From positions 310,001 through 374,000 of the forward strand of contig CALJGV010000007.1 in assembly GCA_938075305.1 (NCBI GenBank): DNA of 64,000 nt, read 5' to 3'. Below, piece after piece: positions 34,826-43,674 of this stretch. The position numbers and the translations under genes were made by a program. The notes beneath the pieces were generated by a model. The model did no database searches. It was not told where the DNA came from and worked only from the letters and a program-made list of their open reading frames with translations. This stretch comes from an uncultured bacterium. Lineage in GTDB: Bacteria > Planctomycetota > UBA1135 > GCA-002686595. Each line of letters starts with the position of its first letter. Position 1 is the stretch's first letter.

Positions 34826-36439
34826 TCAGAGGCTGAGCAGGCCGGGGTCCTCGAGCAGGACCCGGAGCCAGGCGAGGAAGCGCGCCGCGTCCGCGCCGTC
34901 CGCGAGGCGGTGATCCACGCTGCAGGAGAGGTTCATGTAGTGGCGGACCGCAATCTCGTCGCCGGTCGGCGTCTCCACGACTCCCGGTCGCTTCACGATG
35001 CGGTGGACCCCCAGGATCGCAATGTCCGGGAAGTTGATCACCGGTGTCGCGAGCGTACCGCCGATGTTGCCGGCGTTCGTGATGGTGAAGGTCGAGCCAC
35101 GGAGCTCGTCCGGCTTGACCTTGCCGTCCCGCGTCCGCTGCGCCAAGTCCGCCAGCTCCGCCGCGAGGTGCAGCATGCCCTTGGACTCCACGTTGCGGAT
35201 GACCGGTACGACGAGTCCGTTGTCGGTGTCCGTCGCGATGCCAATGTTGACCTCGTTCGGCATCACGATCTCCTCGGCGGCCTCGTCGAGGTGACCGTTG
35301 AGCGACCGGAAGCGGGTCAGGCCGTTGGCGACCGCCTTCATGATGAAGGGCATGTACGTCACGTTCACGCCGTGCTGCTTGCCCACGGCCTTGGCCTTGG
35401 AGCGAGCTGCCACGAGCTCGGTGACGTCGATCTCCTCCACCACCGTGAAGTGCGCGGCGGTGTGCTTGGAGCGAGTCATCGCTTCGCCGATCTTGCGGCG
35501 GATGCCGCGGTACGGGGTCTTCTGGACCTCGTGGAGGGTGGGGATCGGAGACAGCGCGGCGGCGCTCGGCGCCGGCGGAGCGGCGACGGGGGCGGGCGGC
35601 GCGGCTGCGGCTGCGGGCGCGACGGCGGGGGCGGGGGCGCTCGCGGCGCCCGACTTGGCGAAGGCCTCCACGTCGGCGCGGCGCACGACGCCACCCCGGC
35701 CGGAGCCGCTCACCATGGTCAGGTCAACGCCGAGCTCGCGGGCCACGCGGCGGGCGCTGGGGACGGCGAGGACCTTGCCGTCCGCGGCGCTCACGCGGGC
35801 CGGCTGGGCGGCCCCGTTGCTCGCGGGCGCGGCGGCGGCCGGCGCAGCGGCGGCGGCCGGCGCCACGCTCGCGGCCGGCGCGGCGGCGCCCGCTCCGGTG
35901 ACCAGGTGGAAGATGACCTCCCCCACGGGCACCGTGGCGCCCTCGTCCACGAGGCGGCTGGAGATGGTCCCCGCTGCGGGCGCGGGCACCTCGACGGTGG
36001 CCTTGTCCGTCATGACCTCGACGACAGGCTGATGCTCCTCGACGGAGGCGCCCTCCTCGACGAGCCACTGGACGATCTCACCCTCGGCGATTCCCTCCCC
36101 GATATCGGGGAGCTTGAACTCGATGGTCTTGCCGCCGGCGGCGGCTGCCGGGGCGGCGGCCTCGGACGGGGCCGCGGCGGGTGCGGCGGCCGGAGCCCCG
36201 GCCGCGCCGTCCTCGAGGTGGAAGATCACGTTGCCCACGGGCACCGTGTCCCCTTCACCGGCGAGGTGCTTGACGACGGTTCCGGCGGCGGGGGCCGGCA
36301 CCTCGACGGTCGCCTTGTCCGTCATCACCTCGACGACGGGCTGGTGCTCCTCAACGGCGGTGCCCTCGGCGACCAGCCACTGGACAATTTCGCCCTCAGC
36401 GATGCCTTCGCCGATATCGGGCAGCTTGAACTCGATCAT
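34826..36439 (-). CDS. Dihydrolipoamide acyltransferase E2 with two lipoyl domains
   Basis: The protein has 537 residues. Two nearly identical lipoyl domains lie at about 1-78 and 105-182, each with VMTDKATVEVPAP, where Lys 42 and Lys 146 take lipoate. Ala/Pro-rich linkers join them to a peripheral subunit-binding domain at ~224-260 (VPSARRVARELGVDL, GSGRGGVVRRADVEAF). The C-terminal catalytic domain begins near 308 and has DHRLADGADAARFL with His 510 and Asp 514, the acyltransferase site. The enzyme moves the acyl group from the lipoyl arm to CoA and forms the core of the complex. The two lipoyl domains are also similar in DNA, so the duplication is fairly recent or kept uniform. Confidence 0.94.
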   Translation of the reverse strand: MIEFKLPDIGEGIAEGEIVQWLVAEGTAVEEHQPVVEVMTDKATVEVPAPAAGTVVKHLAGEGDTVPVGNVIFHLEDGAAGAPAAAPAAAPSEAAAPAAAAGGKTIEFKLPDIGEGIAEGEIVQWLVEEGASVEEHQPVVEVMTDKATVEVPAPAAGTISSRLVDEGATVPVGEVIFHLVTGAGAAAPAASVAPAAAAAPAAAAPASNGAAQPARVSAADGKVLAVPSARRVARELGVDLTMVSGSGRGGVVRRADVEAFAKSGAASAPAPAVAPAAAAAPPAPVAAPPAPSAAALSPIPTLHEVQKTPYRGIRRKIGEAMTRSKHTAAHFTVVEEIDVTELVAARSKAKAVGKQHGVNVTYMPFIMKAVANGLTRFRSLNGHLDEAAEEIVMPNEVNIGIATDTDNGLVVPVIRNVESKGMLHLAAELADLAQRTRDGKVKPDELRGSTFTITNAGNIGGTLATPVINFPDIAILGVHRIVKRPGVVETPTGDEIAVRHYMNLSCSVDHRLADGADAARFLAWLRVLLEDPGLLSL

Positions 36440-36487
36440 TGGATTGGGGGGGGGAAGCGCGGTGTGTCTGGCGGTCGAGGCTGAAGC

Positions 36488-37465
36488 TCAGAAGTCGTAG
36501 ACCGATTCGATCGCGTCGAGGACGCGGCGGTCGTCAGGAAGGTAGTGGTGCTCGAGGGTGTTCGGGAACGGGGTGTCGAACCCGGTGACGCGGCGGACCG
36601 GCGCCTCCATGTACTCGATGCAATGTTCTGCGATCAGCGCGCTGATCTCTGCGCCGTACCCGCAGAAACGAGGCGCCTCGTGGACGACGACGACCCGGCC
36701 GGTCTGCTTGGCGGCCTCCAGGACGCCCTCCTCGTCGAGGGGCATCAGCGTCCGGAGGTCCACGACCAGGCACTCGATGCCCCGCTGCTCGGCGGCCTGC
36801 GCCGCGGCGCGTTCCACCACCGGGACCATCGCCCCGTAGCAGTAGATCGTCACGTCGCCGCCCTGACGGACGGTCCGCAGGGTGGAGAGGTCCACGGTGT
36901 ACTCGCCCTCGGGGACCTCCCCCTTGACCGAGCGATACAGCGCCTTGGGCTCCATGAAGAGCACCGGATCGGGATCCTGAATCGAGGCGATCAAGAGGCC
37001 CTTGGCGTCGTGGGGTGTGGAGGGGATCACGACCTTGAGCCCGGCGGTGTGGGCGAAGTACGCCTCGCCGGACTGGCTGTGGTACAGCCCGCCGCGGATC
37101 CCGCCGCCGTAAGGCGTCCGGATCACCATGGGCGCCGTGTACTGGCCGCCGGAGCGATAGCGGAGCTTCGCCGCCTCGCTCACGATCTGGTCGAAGGCCG
37201 GGAAGATGAAGTCCTGGAACTGGATCTCGGCCACCGGGCGGAGGCCGTTCATCGCCATCCCGACCGCGGTCCCGATGATCCCGTCCTCGGAGAGCGGGGT
37301 GTCGAAGCAGCGGCTGTCGCCGAAGTCAGCGGTGAGCCCCTCGGTCGCGAGGAAGACGCCGCCCTTCGGGCCGACGTCCTCGCCGAAGACCACGACGGAG
37401 TCGTCGGCCTTCATCACGGTGCGAAGGCCGTCGTTGACCGCTTGAATGAGTGTGAGATTCGCCAT
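36488..37465 (-). CDS. 2-oxoacid dehydrogenase E1 beta subunit
   Basis: The protein has 325 residues. It shows VVVFGEDVGPKGGVF near residue 24, the block DTPLSEDGIIGTAVGMAMNG, EIQFQDFIFPAFDQIVSEAA, RTPYGGGIRGG with HSQSGEAYFAHTAGLKVV, and the C-terminal transketolase-like domain TIYCYGAMVPVVERAA, VVDLRTLMPLD, VHEAPRFCGYGAEI. It pairs with E1alpha to form the thiamine-dependent decarboxylase. The blocks are closest to branched-chain 2-oxoacid dehydrogenase beta subunits, which fits the alpha subunits, but pyruvate cannot be excluded. It lies 39 bases after the first E1alpha gene. Confidence 0.94.
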   Translation of the reverse strand: MANLTLIQAVNDGLRTVMKADDSVVVFGEDVGPKGGVFLATEGLTADFGDSRCFDTPLSEDGIIGTAVGMAMNGLRPVAEIQFQDFIFPAFDQIVSEAAKLRYRSGGQYTAPMVIRTPYGGGIRGGLYHSQSGEAYFAHTAGLKVVIPSTPHDAKGLLIASIQDPDPVLFMEPKALYRSVKGEVPEGEYTVDLSTLRTVRQGGDVTIYCYGAMVPVVERAAAQAAEQRGIECLVVDLRTLMPLDEEGVLEAAKQTGRVVVVHEAPRFCGYGAEISALIAEHCIEYMEAPVRRVTGFDTPFPNTLEHHYLPDDRRVLDAIESVYDF

Positions 37466-37504
37466 GTTGAGTGGGTGCAGGCGCGCGTGAGGCCCTTGCG
37501 GGGA

Positions 37505-38620
37505 TCAGAGCGGGAACTCGCCGTCGCCGGCGTCAGCCTCGCCGCGGCGCTGGGACAGGTCGAAGAGGAACTCGCCCTGCTTGCGGATGTGGTTGGGGAC
37601 CTCCGCGAAGACGTCGCTGAAGATGGTCTCCAGCCCGGGCGCGGCGGTCGCCTCCGCGGCCTTGGCCGCGCGATCGATCTCCGCCAGGGTGTCGGCGCGC
37701 ATGGCCTCGTCCTGCTCGGGCGTGAGGAGCCCCTTGCGCTCGAGGAAGCGGCGGAAGCGGTCCACCGGATCCTTCTGCTTCCACTCCTCGACCAGCTCGG
37801 CGGGGACGTACTTGGTGGGGTCGTCAGAGGTGGAGTGCCCCCCCATACGGAAGGTGACCGCCTCGATGAGCGTGGGGCCCTCCCCGCGGCGGGCGCGCTC
37901 CGCGGCCTCGAGCACGGCCTGGCGGACCGCGAAGAGATCGTTGCCGTCCACGGTCGCGTGGGGCATCCCGTAGGCCTCGGCCTTGACCGCGTAGCCATCA
38001 CTCGCCGTCTGGTGATCCGAGGGGCAGGAGATGGCGTAGCCGTTGTTCTGGCAGAGGAACACCACCGGCGACTTCCAGACGGCGGCGAAGTTCATGCCGC
38101 TGTGGAAGCCGAGGCTGGAGGTGCCGCCGTCCCCAAAGCTGACGAGGTGCACGGTGTCTTCGCCGCGCAGCTTGGAGGCGTGCGCCGCCCCCACCGCGTG
38201 GGGCAGGTGGGTGCCGATCGGCGAGCTGATGCTGTAGAAGTGGATCGGCTCGACGAAGGAGAAGTGCACGGGCATCTGGCGGCCCTTGGCGCTGTCCTCC
38301 GCGTTGCCAAACATGTTGTGCATCATCTCCACGGCCGGGATGCCGTGGTAGAGCGCCATCCCGAAGTCCCGATAGCTCGGGAAGATCCAGTCGCTCTTGC
38401 GCAGGGCGCTGGCAGCGCCGACCTGGGTCGCCTCGATCCCGAGGTTGGGGATCGAGAAGCCGATCCGGCCGGCCCGCTGGAGCTTCAGGCAGATCTCGTC
38501 GAAGGACCGCACGAGCAGCATCGTGCGATAGCAATGCAGGAGCTCTGCGTCGGAGAGGTCCGCCTCGAAGCCCTTCTTCGTGGCGCCGTCGGGCGCCAGC
38601 ACGGTGAGCATGTCAGTCAT
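37505..38620 (-). CDS. 2-oxoacid dehydrogenase E1 alpha subunit, first copy
   Basis: The protein has 371 residues. The thiamine diphosphate motif starts SFGDGGTSSLGFHSGMNFAA and ends QNNGYAI, and the phosphorylation-type loop is HSTSDDPTKY, as in branched-chain 2-oxoacid dehydrogenases. KGRQMPVHF, ISSPIGTHLPHAVGAA and VDGNDLFAV match the family in order. It lies directly before the E1beta gene, the usual place, so this is probably the main alpha subunit. It is preceded by lipA with a 29-base gap. Confidence 0.94.
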   Translation of the reverse strand: MTDMLTVLAPDGATKKGFEADLSDAELLHCYRTMLLVRSFDEICLKLQRAGRIGFSIPNLGIEATQVGAASALRKSDWIFPSYRDFGMALYHGIPAVEMMHNMFGNAEDSAKGRQMPVHFSFVEPIHFYSISSPIGTHLPHAVGAAHASKLRGEDTVHLVSFGDGGTSSLGFHSGMNFAAVWKSPVVFLCQNNGYAISCPSDHQTASDGYAVKAEAYGMPHATVDGNDLFAVRQAVLEAAERARRGEGPTLIEAVTFRMGGHSTSDDPTKYVPAELVEEWKQKDPVDRFRRFLERKGLLTPEQDEAMRADTLAEIDRAAKAAEATAAPGLETIFSDVFAEVPNHIRKQGEFLFDLSQRRGEADAGDGEFPL

Positions 38621-38649
38621 GGTCGATCTTGGAAGCAGGGGGTCGGCGG

Positions 38650-39615
38650 TCAGCTCTTGCGGCCCCGGCGCGCGTTCACGAGACGCGCCGCGAAGAACTC
38701 TCCGGCCTTGTAGCTGGAGCGGACGAGCGGGCCGGAGGCCACGTAGAGGAAGCCCATGGCGCGAGCCTCGACTTCCAGCTCCTTGAAGCGCTCCGGGGTC
38801 ACGTAGTCACGGACCGGCGCGTGGTTGGGGGAGGGCCTCAGGTACTGCCCGAGGGTGAGGAAGTCGACCCCCGCCTCGCGCAGCAGGCCGATCGCGTCCT
38901 CCAGCTCGGCGTGGGACTCACCCAGGCCGACCATGAGGGACGACTTGGTGAAGACGTCGGGATCGTGGTCCTTGGCCTGGCGCAGCACGTCCAGGGAGCG
39001 CTCGTAGCTGCAGCGCGGGTCGCGGATCTTGCGCTGGAGCCGCGGGACCACCTCGACGTTGTGGGCCAGCACGTCCGGGCGCGCCGCCATGAGGGTCTCC
39101 AGCTGCGTGTCGACGTAGTCGGGGATCAGCACCTCGACCACGGTGCGCTCGGCGTGGGTGCGGATGGAGCGGATGCATTCGGCGTAGTGACCGGCGCCCC
39201 CGTCGGCAAGGTCATCGCGGTCCACGCTGGTCACCACCACGTAGTCCAGGTCCATCTCGCCGATGGCCCGGCCCACGTGGGCGGGCTCCTCGGGGTCGGG
39301 AGGCGCGGCGCGGTCGACGGTCTTGACCGCGCAGAACCGGCAACGCCGGGTGCACTCGTCCCCCAGCACCATGATCGTCATGGTGGCGTGGTCCCCCTTC
39401 CAGCACTCTCCGATGTTGGGGCAGCGCGCCTCCTCGCAGACCGTGTTGAGCTTCAGGTCCCGGGTCAGGCTCTTGAGCTTGCTGTACCCCTCCCCGCCGG
39501 GGAGCGGGACCTTCAGCCACGGGGGCTTCGGTGATCGCCGGGCCTTCTCCTCTCCGGCGCCCTGGGGCGCCGAGGGGCCGGCTTGGCTGGGAGCGTTGGG
39601 TTCGAGGGACGTCAT
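38650..39615 (-). CDS. lipA: Lipoyl synthase LipA
   Basis: The protein has 321 residues from the ATG at 39615. Three cysteines in CEEARCPNIGEC bind the auxiliary iron-sulfur cluster, which LipA consumes as sulfur donor, and CTRRCRFC binds the radical-SAM cluster. RSSYKAGE near the C-terminus has the Ser ligand of the auxiliary cluster. LipA inserts two sulfurs into the octanoyl group placed by LipB. It is the first gene of the seven-gene operon. The frame runs on to 39723, but that part includes a terminator hairpin, so I use the ATG at 39615. Confidence 0.95.
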   Translation of the reverse strand: MTSLEPNAPSQAGPSAPQGAGEEKARRSPKPPWLKVPLPGGEGYSKLKSLTRDLKLNTVCEEARCPNIGECWKGDHATMTIMVLGDECTRRCRFCAVKTVDRAAPPDPEEPAHVGRAIGEMDLDYVVVTSVDRDDLADGGAGHYAECIRSIRTHAERTVVEVLIPDYVDTQLETLMAARPDVLAHNVEVVPRLQRKIRDPRCSYERSLDVLRQAKDHDPDVFTKSSLMVGLGESHAELEDAIGLLREAGVDFLTLGQYLRPSPNHAPVRDYVTPERFKELEVEARAMGFLYVASGPLVRSSYKAGEFFAARLVNARRGRKS

Positions 39616-39634
39616 CTGAGCGGCGAATTGGGCG

Positions 39635-39685
39635 CGAGAGAATAACAGAAGGGGCCGCCCTCCGTCGGCGGCGGCCCCCCTCTGT
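39635..39685 (-). terminator. Probable terminator of the decaheme operon
   Basis: A long GC-rich inverted repeat spans 39645-39685 (outer arms ACAGA/TCTGT, inner arms GGGGCCGCC/GGCGGCCCC, imperfect). On the minus strand it is followed by a pyrimidine-rich run (TATTCTCTC). It lies 80 bases after the stop at 39766 and before lipA. Confidence 0.6.
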
Positions 39686-39765
39686 CGCACCTCCTTGCCG
39701 AGGAATCGACCCCTGGACCCCAATCCGACCCGCGGGAGCCTCCAGAGGGGTCGCGCCGTGCGCCC

Positions 39766-42700
39766 TCAGCGCCGGCTGCGGCGCTCCAGGAGGGTCCAGA
39801 CCACGCTCGAGACCTCGTCCTCGTCGACCGTCCCGCTCCCGTCGAGGTCCCAGCGAGTCAGGAAGTCGTCGGGGCCGGACTCCACCCCCCACCTCAGAAG
39901 CACCGCCTCCGCCCGCTCGAGCTCGTCCGGCTCCACGATCGAGGAGCGGTCCGCGTCGAGTTGGGCGAAGAGGAGCGGCCGACGGCGAAGCTCCCGCTTG
40001 GTGAGCTGCCCGTCCCCGTCCGCGTCGAGTCCCGCGCAGATGGTCTCCACGGTGGAGCCGGGCGGCAGGTCCATCCGCGGCCCCCGCCGGCGCGTGGGCC
40101 ACTCCGTGTCCCTGGGCACCTCCCCCCGGTCCCGGCGGCTGGCGAATCGCGTGGGGTCCAGCTGGCAGAAGCCGTCGTCGTCCCGGTCCAGGAGCCGCCA
40201 GTCCTCGTCCCGAAGGCTGAACTCCCTTGGGCCAATCGAGCCGCCGCCCGACCGGTCCAGGGCCTCGAAGCGCTCGAGGCCCGCTCGGTCCCCGAAGCGG
40301 AGCTCCCGGAGGGGCCCTGGGTGCCGGGAGAGCTCGTGGAGGTCCAGGCGCTTGTTCCCGTTCAGGTCCAGGGCGCCGAACACCGCGCGCTCCGCCTCGT
40401 TGCGGTCCAGGCGGCCGTCCTTCTTGCGCTCGAACTCGAACGGGTCGACGCTGTCCAGCAGGCGCGCGAGGTCCCCATCCGGGGTCACCCGCTCCTCAGG
40501 ATCAGGGATTGGTTCGGCCTCGATCACCGCGCTCCCGCGGTACTCCTCCGCGGTCCGGGCGAGCTCCGCGAGGGTGACGCGTCCGTCCCCGTCGAGGTCG
40601 ACGGCGCCGCCCCCCACCTTGGCGATCTCGTCGCCCACCAGGAGCCCGCTGCGGTCCTCGTCCGCATGGCCGAACAGCCTCCGGGCCGACGCAGCGGCGG
40701 CGATGGACTCCTGGGCGTATGGCCCGAGCGTCCCGAGGACGTCCCCCTCGACGTCCAGCAGCTTCTCGATCTCCGGGCGCATCAGCCAGCGTGACCCGGG
40801 ATGGCTGACGTCCTTCAGCCGCCTGCCGTCCTCGTCCATCATCTTGTCCAGGGGAAAGCGCTCGGCCCGGAGGACGTAGCCCTCCTGGAGGCCGAGGAGC
40901 TGGCCCAGCATCACGGGCTCGGCGCCATTGGTCACGTCGTTGACGATGACCCCCTCTTCGCCCGGGATGAAGGCGTACTTGCGCAGGAACGGGGGCGTGT
41001 ACCACTCCCCCACCTCGAGCAGGTCCGAGGCGCCGCCGGACGGGGCGCGGGAGACCTGCTCCTGCGACGATGGGTCCGTGACATCGACCGTCCGCAGGAA
41101 CGAGTCTTGCTGCCCGTTGTTCTGGGTCCGCTCCTCTACGAAGTACATGTAGTCCCGCTCGCGCGTGCGATCCCCCCCCTGGGGGGACGCGAGCTCCACG
41201 TGACTCCGCAGCACGACGCTGTGGTAGACGGCATTGTCCCGGCGGCGCTCGGCGGCGCCGGGTCGCCGCCGCTCCGACTCCACGAGCTCGAGGTGCGCCG
41301 GCTCGGTGGCGTCGACGAGGATCGGGCCTGCTTCCTCGTCACAGACCGCCACAAGCCGCCGCGCAAGGGTCCGCTCGTCCGAGGGTTGGCCGTCCTGGTC
41401 CACCGTCGGCCGGCTGAACTGGAACATGACGTCGAGGTCCACGGCCCCGGCCCCCCCACCGTCCAGCGCCAGGCCGCCAATGACCCGCGGCTTCACGGGC
41501 ACTCGAACGTCCACGACGATCAGCCCGCCAGGCCCGTCCGCGACGTACGCGTAGGGCCACCGAATCTCGATGTCGTGGGCGTCGATCGTGGGCAGCGCCG
41601 CCACGAGCTCGAGCTCATCCGGGTCGCTGACGTCGAAGACCTTCACGCCCCCCAGGCCGTCCGCCACCCAGAGGTGGGAGCCGGCGAGTGCGAGCCCCCT
41701 CGGGGAGACCGTCATGTGGAAGTCGGTCCGGCGAGGCGCCCGGAGGTCCCGGAGGTCGATGGCGTGGATCCCCCGCTTGCCCTCGGACACGTAGACGTGG
41801 TGCACGTGGCCGTGCAGGGGATCGGTGGCCAACTCCAGGTCCACGATGTCGGGGAGCACGAACCGCGCGAGCGGCGCGCTCTGCTGCGGGTTCTCGCGGT
41901 CGAAGCCCACGACCTCGATCCCTCGGCGGTCCGCTGCCACCACCACCTGCCGGCCCAGCCGGAAGTTCTGCGAGCCCATCCCCCAGGTCTCTGACGCCCG
42001 GTGGCACTCCGCGCAGGACCGGGCGGTCGGGCGCGTCGAATGGAGCTGGTGGTGGATCATGGTCAGCCCCGAGAGCCCGTTCGCCGTGACCGGGAACTCC
42101 TGGTCAAGGATCCGCTTGCCCTCGGCGTCGTCCACGGTCCCCATGGTGGAGAAGCCCGTGAGGTAGGGCGCGACCCGGCCGCGCTCGTCGAGGCCGGCGT
42201 AGAAGCTCTTCCACGTGGTGAAGACCTTCTCCTGGGTGGTCACGCGGCCCGGGGTCCGCTGGCCGGACAACAGGTCGAGCTGGGTCAGCGCCTCGTTGCG
42301 GTAGAAGTGGAAGCCGAGGAAGTTCACGTTCCATCCGCCGTGGCACGTGTAGCACGCGACGTTTCCGTGGTCCGAGGTCATGGCGAGCTGCGCCTCGGGG
42401 TTGTAGTCCTCGTGCCCGATGTCGATCACGTTGACCGCCTGCTTGATGCGGTGCTCCTCGCCCGTGACCTTGCTGCGCATCCACACCTCACCGTCCCGCT
42501 CGAACAGGTGCTTCAGGCGCGTCCCGCGCTCTGTGCGCATGGTCGCCCGCTCCTCGATGGAGCCGTGGCACGCCTCGCATGAGATGTCCGTGGCCTCCTC
42601 CATCTTCGAGAGGAGGCGGCCGTCCCCCATCACCCCGTCGAGGGTGTGGCAGTCGACGCAGTGCAGCCCGGAGGCGTGGTGGACGTCGGGCGGCGTGACC

Positions 42701-43674
42701 TCCGGGTCGTTCACGAAGAACGCCCGGTGCAGGAGGCTGTCCGTGGTCCCGGGGATCTCCGGCCCCCCGGGCGCCCCGGGCGGGAGCTGCGAGAGCCCGC
42801 GGAAGTGCAGGCCGATGGACGCGTCCCCGTAGTGGCAGGTCGTGCAGGTCTCCGTGGGAGGTGCCGTCAGCATGGTGTGGGCGCGCGGGTGCCCCGGCTC
42901 CACGCGCTTCGCCGTCCGATCCGCGGACTCGCTCAGCCCGTCCGCGCGGTACGGGACGTGGCAGGCCGCGCACCCGGCGCCGCGGTACTCGCCGTCGAAC
43001 CCGACTCGACCGCGCAGCGCCCGCCCCTGGGACCACAGGTGACACTGCATGCACTCCTTGCGCACCAGGTCCGGGAAGTGCGCGGCGAGGTCCCCCTGCT
43101 CATCCGCCGAGTCGAACTTCGGTGGCTGGAGGAGCCGCTCGACCGTGCTGCCCTCGACGCCCCTCGGGGCGGCGACGGGAAAGACGGAATAGCGGGAGTC
43201 CTTCTCCTTCTGGAGTCCGTTCTCGAAGAAGCCGTCCGAGAGGTGGGCGGCGGTGGTGCCGTGGAGGGACACCATCAGGTGGTCGATGAGCTCCCCGTGG
43301 CAGTCCCCGCACACGCGCTCGGCGACGCGCAGGTCCATGGGGTTCAAGAAGCGCAGGTAGGCGAGGTCGTGGTTCTCCGGCAGGACCCGCTCGTTGGTGG
43401 CCACCGGGGCGCTGGGCTGCACGTGCGCGCGGACCTTCTCCCTGGCCTCGCCGTCTCCCCCGTGGCACTCCACGCAGGAGAGGGGAAATCCGGGGTGCAT
43501 GTCCTCGATGCCCTCGTGGCACTTCATGCAGCCCTCCGAGTCCGCAGACGCCGGCGCCGCCACGACCACGGGCACCCCGGGGATCGGGGCCGCACCGCGG
43601 TCGCCGGACGCGAGCGCTCCGCCGACGATCGAGACGAGGAGCAGGGCGATCGGGGCCGCCGCCCGGGGGAACAT
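39766..43674 (-). CDS. Secreted decaheme cytochrome fused to LVIVD propeller and EF-hand region
   Basis: The protein has 1302 residues. A signal peptide (IALLLVSIVGGALASG) starts it. Ten CxxCH heme motifs lie between about residues 49 and 558: CMKCH, CVECH, CGDCH, CMQCH, CAACH, CTTCH, CVDCH, CEACH, CYTCH and CAECH. From about 570 to 850 there are LVIVD-type propeller units (GIHAIDLRDL, GVKVFDVSDPDELELV, GLIVVDVRVPVKPRVI). The C-terminal ~300 residues hold about eight EF-hand-like loops such as DLDGDGRVTLAE, DLNGNKRLDLHE, DADGDGQLTKRE and DLDGSGTVDEDE. Such a protein could move electrons outside the cytoplasm with calcium-dependent structure; the partner is unknown. Its ATG overlaps the DUF1501 stop (TGATG). 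Confidence 0.88.
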   Translation of the reverse strand: MFPRAAAPIALLLVSIVGGALASGDRGAAPIPGVPVVVAAPASADSEGCMKCHEGIEDMHPGFPLSCVECHGGDGEAREKVRAHVQPSAPVATNERVLPENHDLAYLRFLNPMDLRVAERVCGDCHGELIDHLMVSLHGTTAAHLSDGFFENGLQKEKDSRYSVFPVAAPRGVEGSTVERLLQPPKFDSADEQGDLAAHFPDLVRKECMQCHLWSQGRALRGRVGFDGEYRGAGCAACHVPYRADGLSESADRTAKRVEPGHPRAHTMLTAPPTETCTTCHYGDASIGLHFRGLSQLPPGAPGGPEIPGTTDSLLHRAFFVNDPEVTPPDVHHASGLHCVDCHTLDGVMGDGRLLSKMEEATDISCEACHGSIEERATMRTERGTRLKHLFERDGEVWMRSKVTGEEHRIKQAVNVIDIGHEDYNPEAQLAMTSDHGNVACYTCHGGWNVNFLGFHFYRNEALTQLDLLSGQRTPGRVTTQEKVFTTWKSFYAGLDERGRVAPYLTGFSTMGTVDDAEGKRILDQEFPVTANGLSGLTMIHHQLHSTRPTARSCAECHRASETWGMGSQNFRLGRQVVVAADRRGIEVVGFDRENPQQSAPLARFVLPDIVDLELATDPLHGHVHHVYVSEGKRGIHAIDLRDLRAPRRTDFHMTVSPRGLALAGSHLWVADGLGGVKVFDVSDPDELELVAALPTIDAHDIEIRWPYAYVADGPGGLIVVDVRVPVKPRVIGGLALDGGGAGAVDLDVMFQFSRPTVDQDGQPSDERTLARRLVAVCDEEAGPILVDATEPAHLELVESERRRPGAAERRRDNAVYHSVVLRSHVELASPQGGDRTRERDYMYFVEERTQNNGQQDSFLRTVDVTDPSSQEQVSRAPSGGASDLLEVGEWYTPPFLRKYAFIPGEEGVIVNDVTNGAEPVMLGQLLGLQEGYVLRAERFPLDKMMDEDGRRLKDVSHPGSRWLMRPEIEKLLDVEGDVLGTLGPYAQESIAAAASARRLFGHADEDRSGLLVGDEIAKVGGGAVDLDGDGRVTLAELARTAEEYRGSAVIEAEPIPDPEERVTPDGDLARLLDSVDPFEFERKKDGRLDRNEAERAVFGALDLNGNKRLDLHELSRHPGPLRELRFGDRAGLERFEALDRSGGGSIGPREFSLRDEDWRLLDRDDDGFCQLDPTRFASRRDRGEVPRDTEWPTRRRGPRMDLPPGSTVETICAGLDADGDGQLTKRELRRRPLLFAQLDADRSSIVEPDELERAEAVLLRWGVESGPDDFLTRWDLDGSGTVDEDEVSSVVWTLLERRSRR

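Noticed and set aside
32293..34836. An 847-residue plus-strand open frame
   Set aside because: It is opposite lpdA and E1alpha, with no recognisable domain and the composition of an antisense shadow.
36545..38713. A 722-residue plus-strand open frame
   Set aside because: It is opposite E1beta and E1alpha, which are certain.
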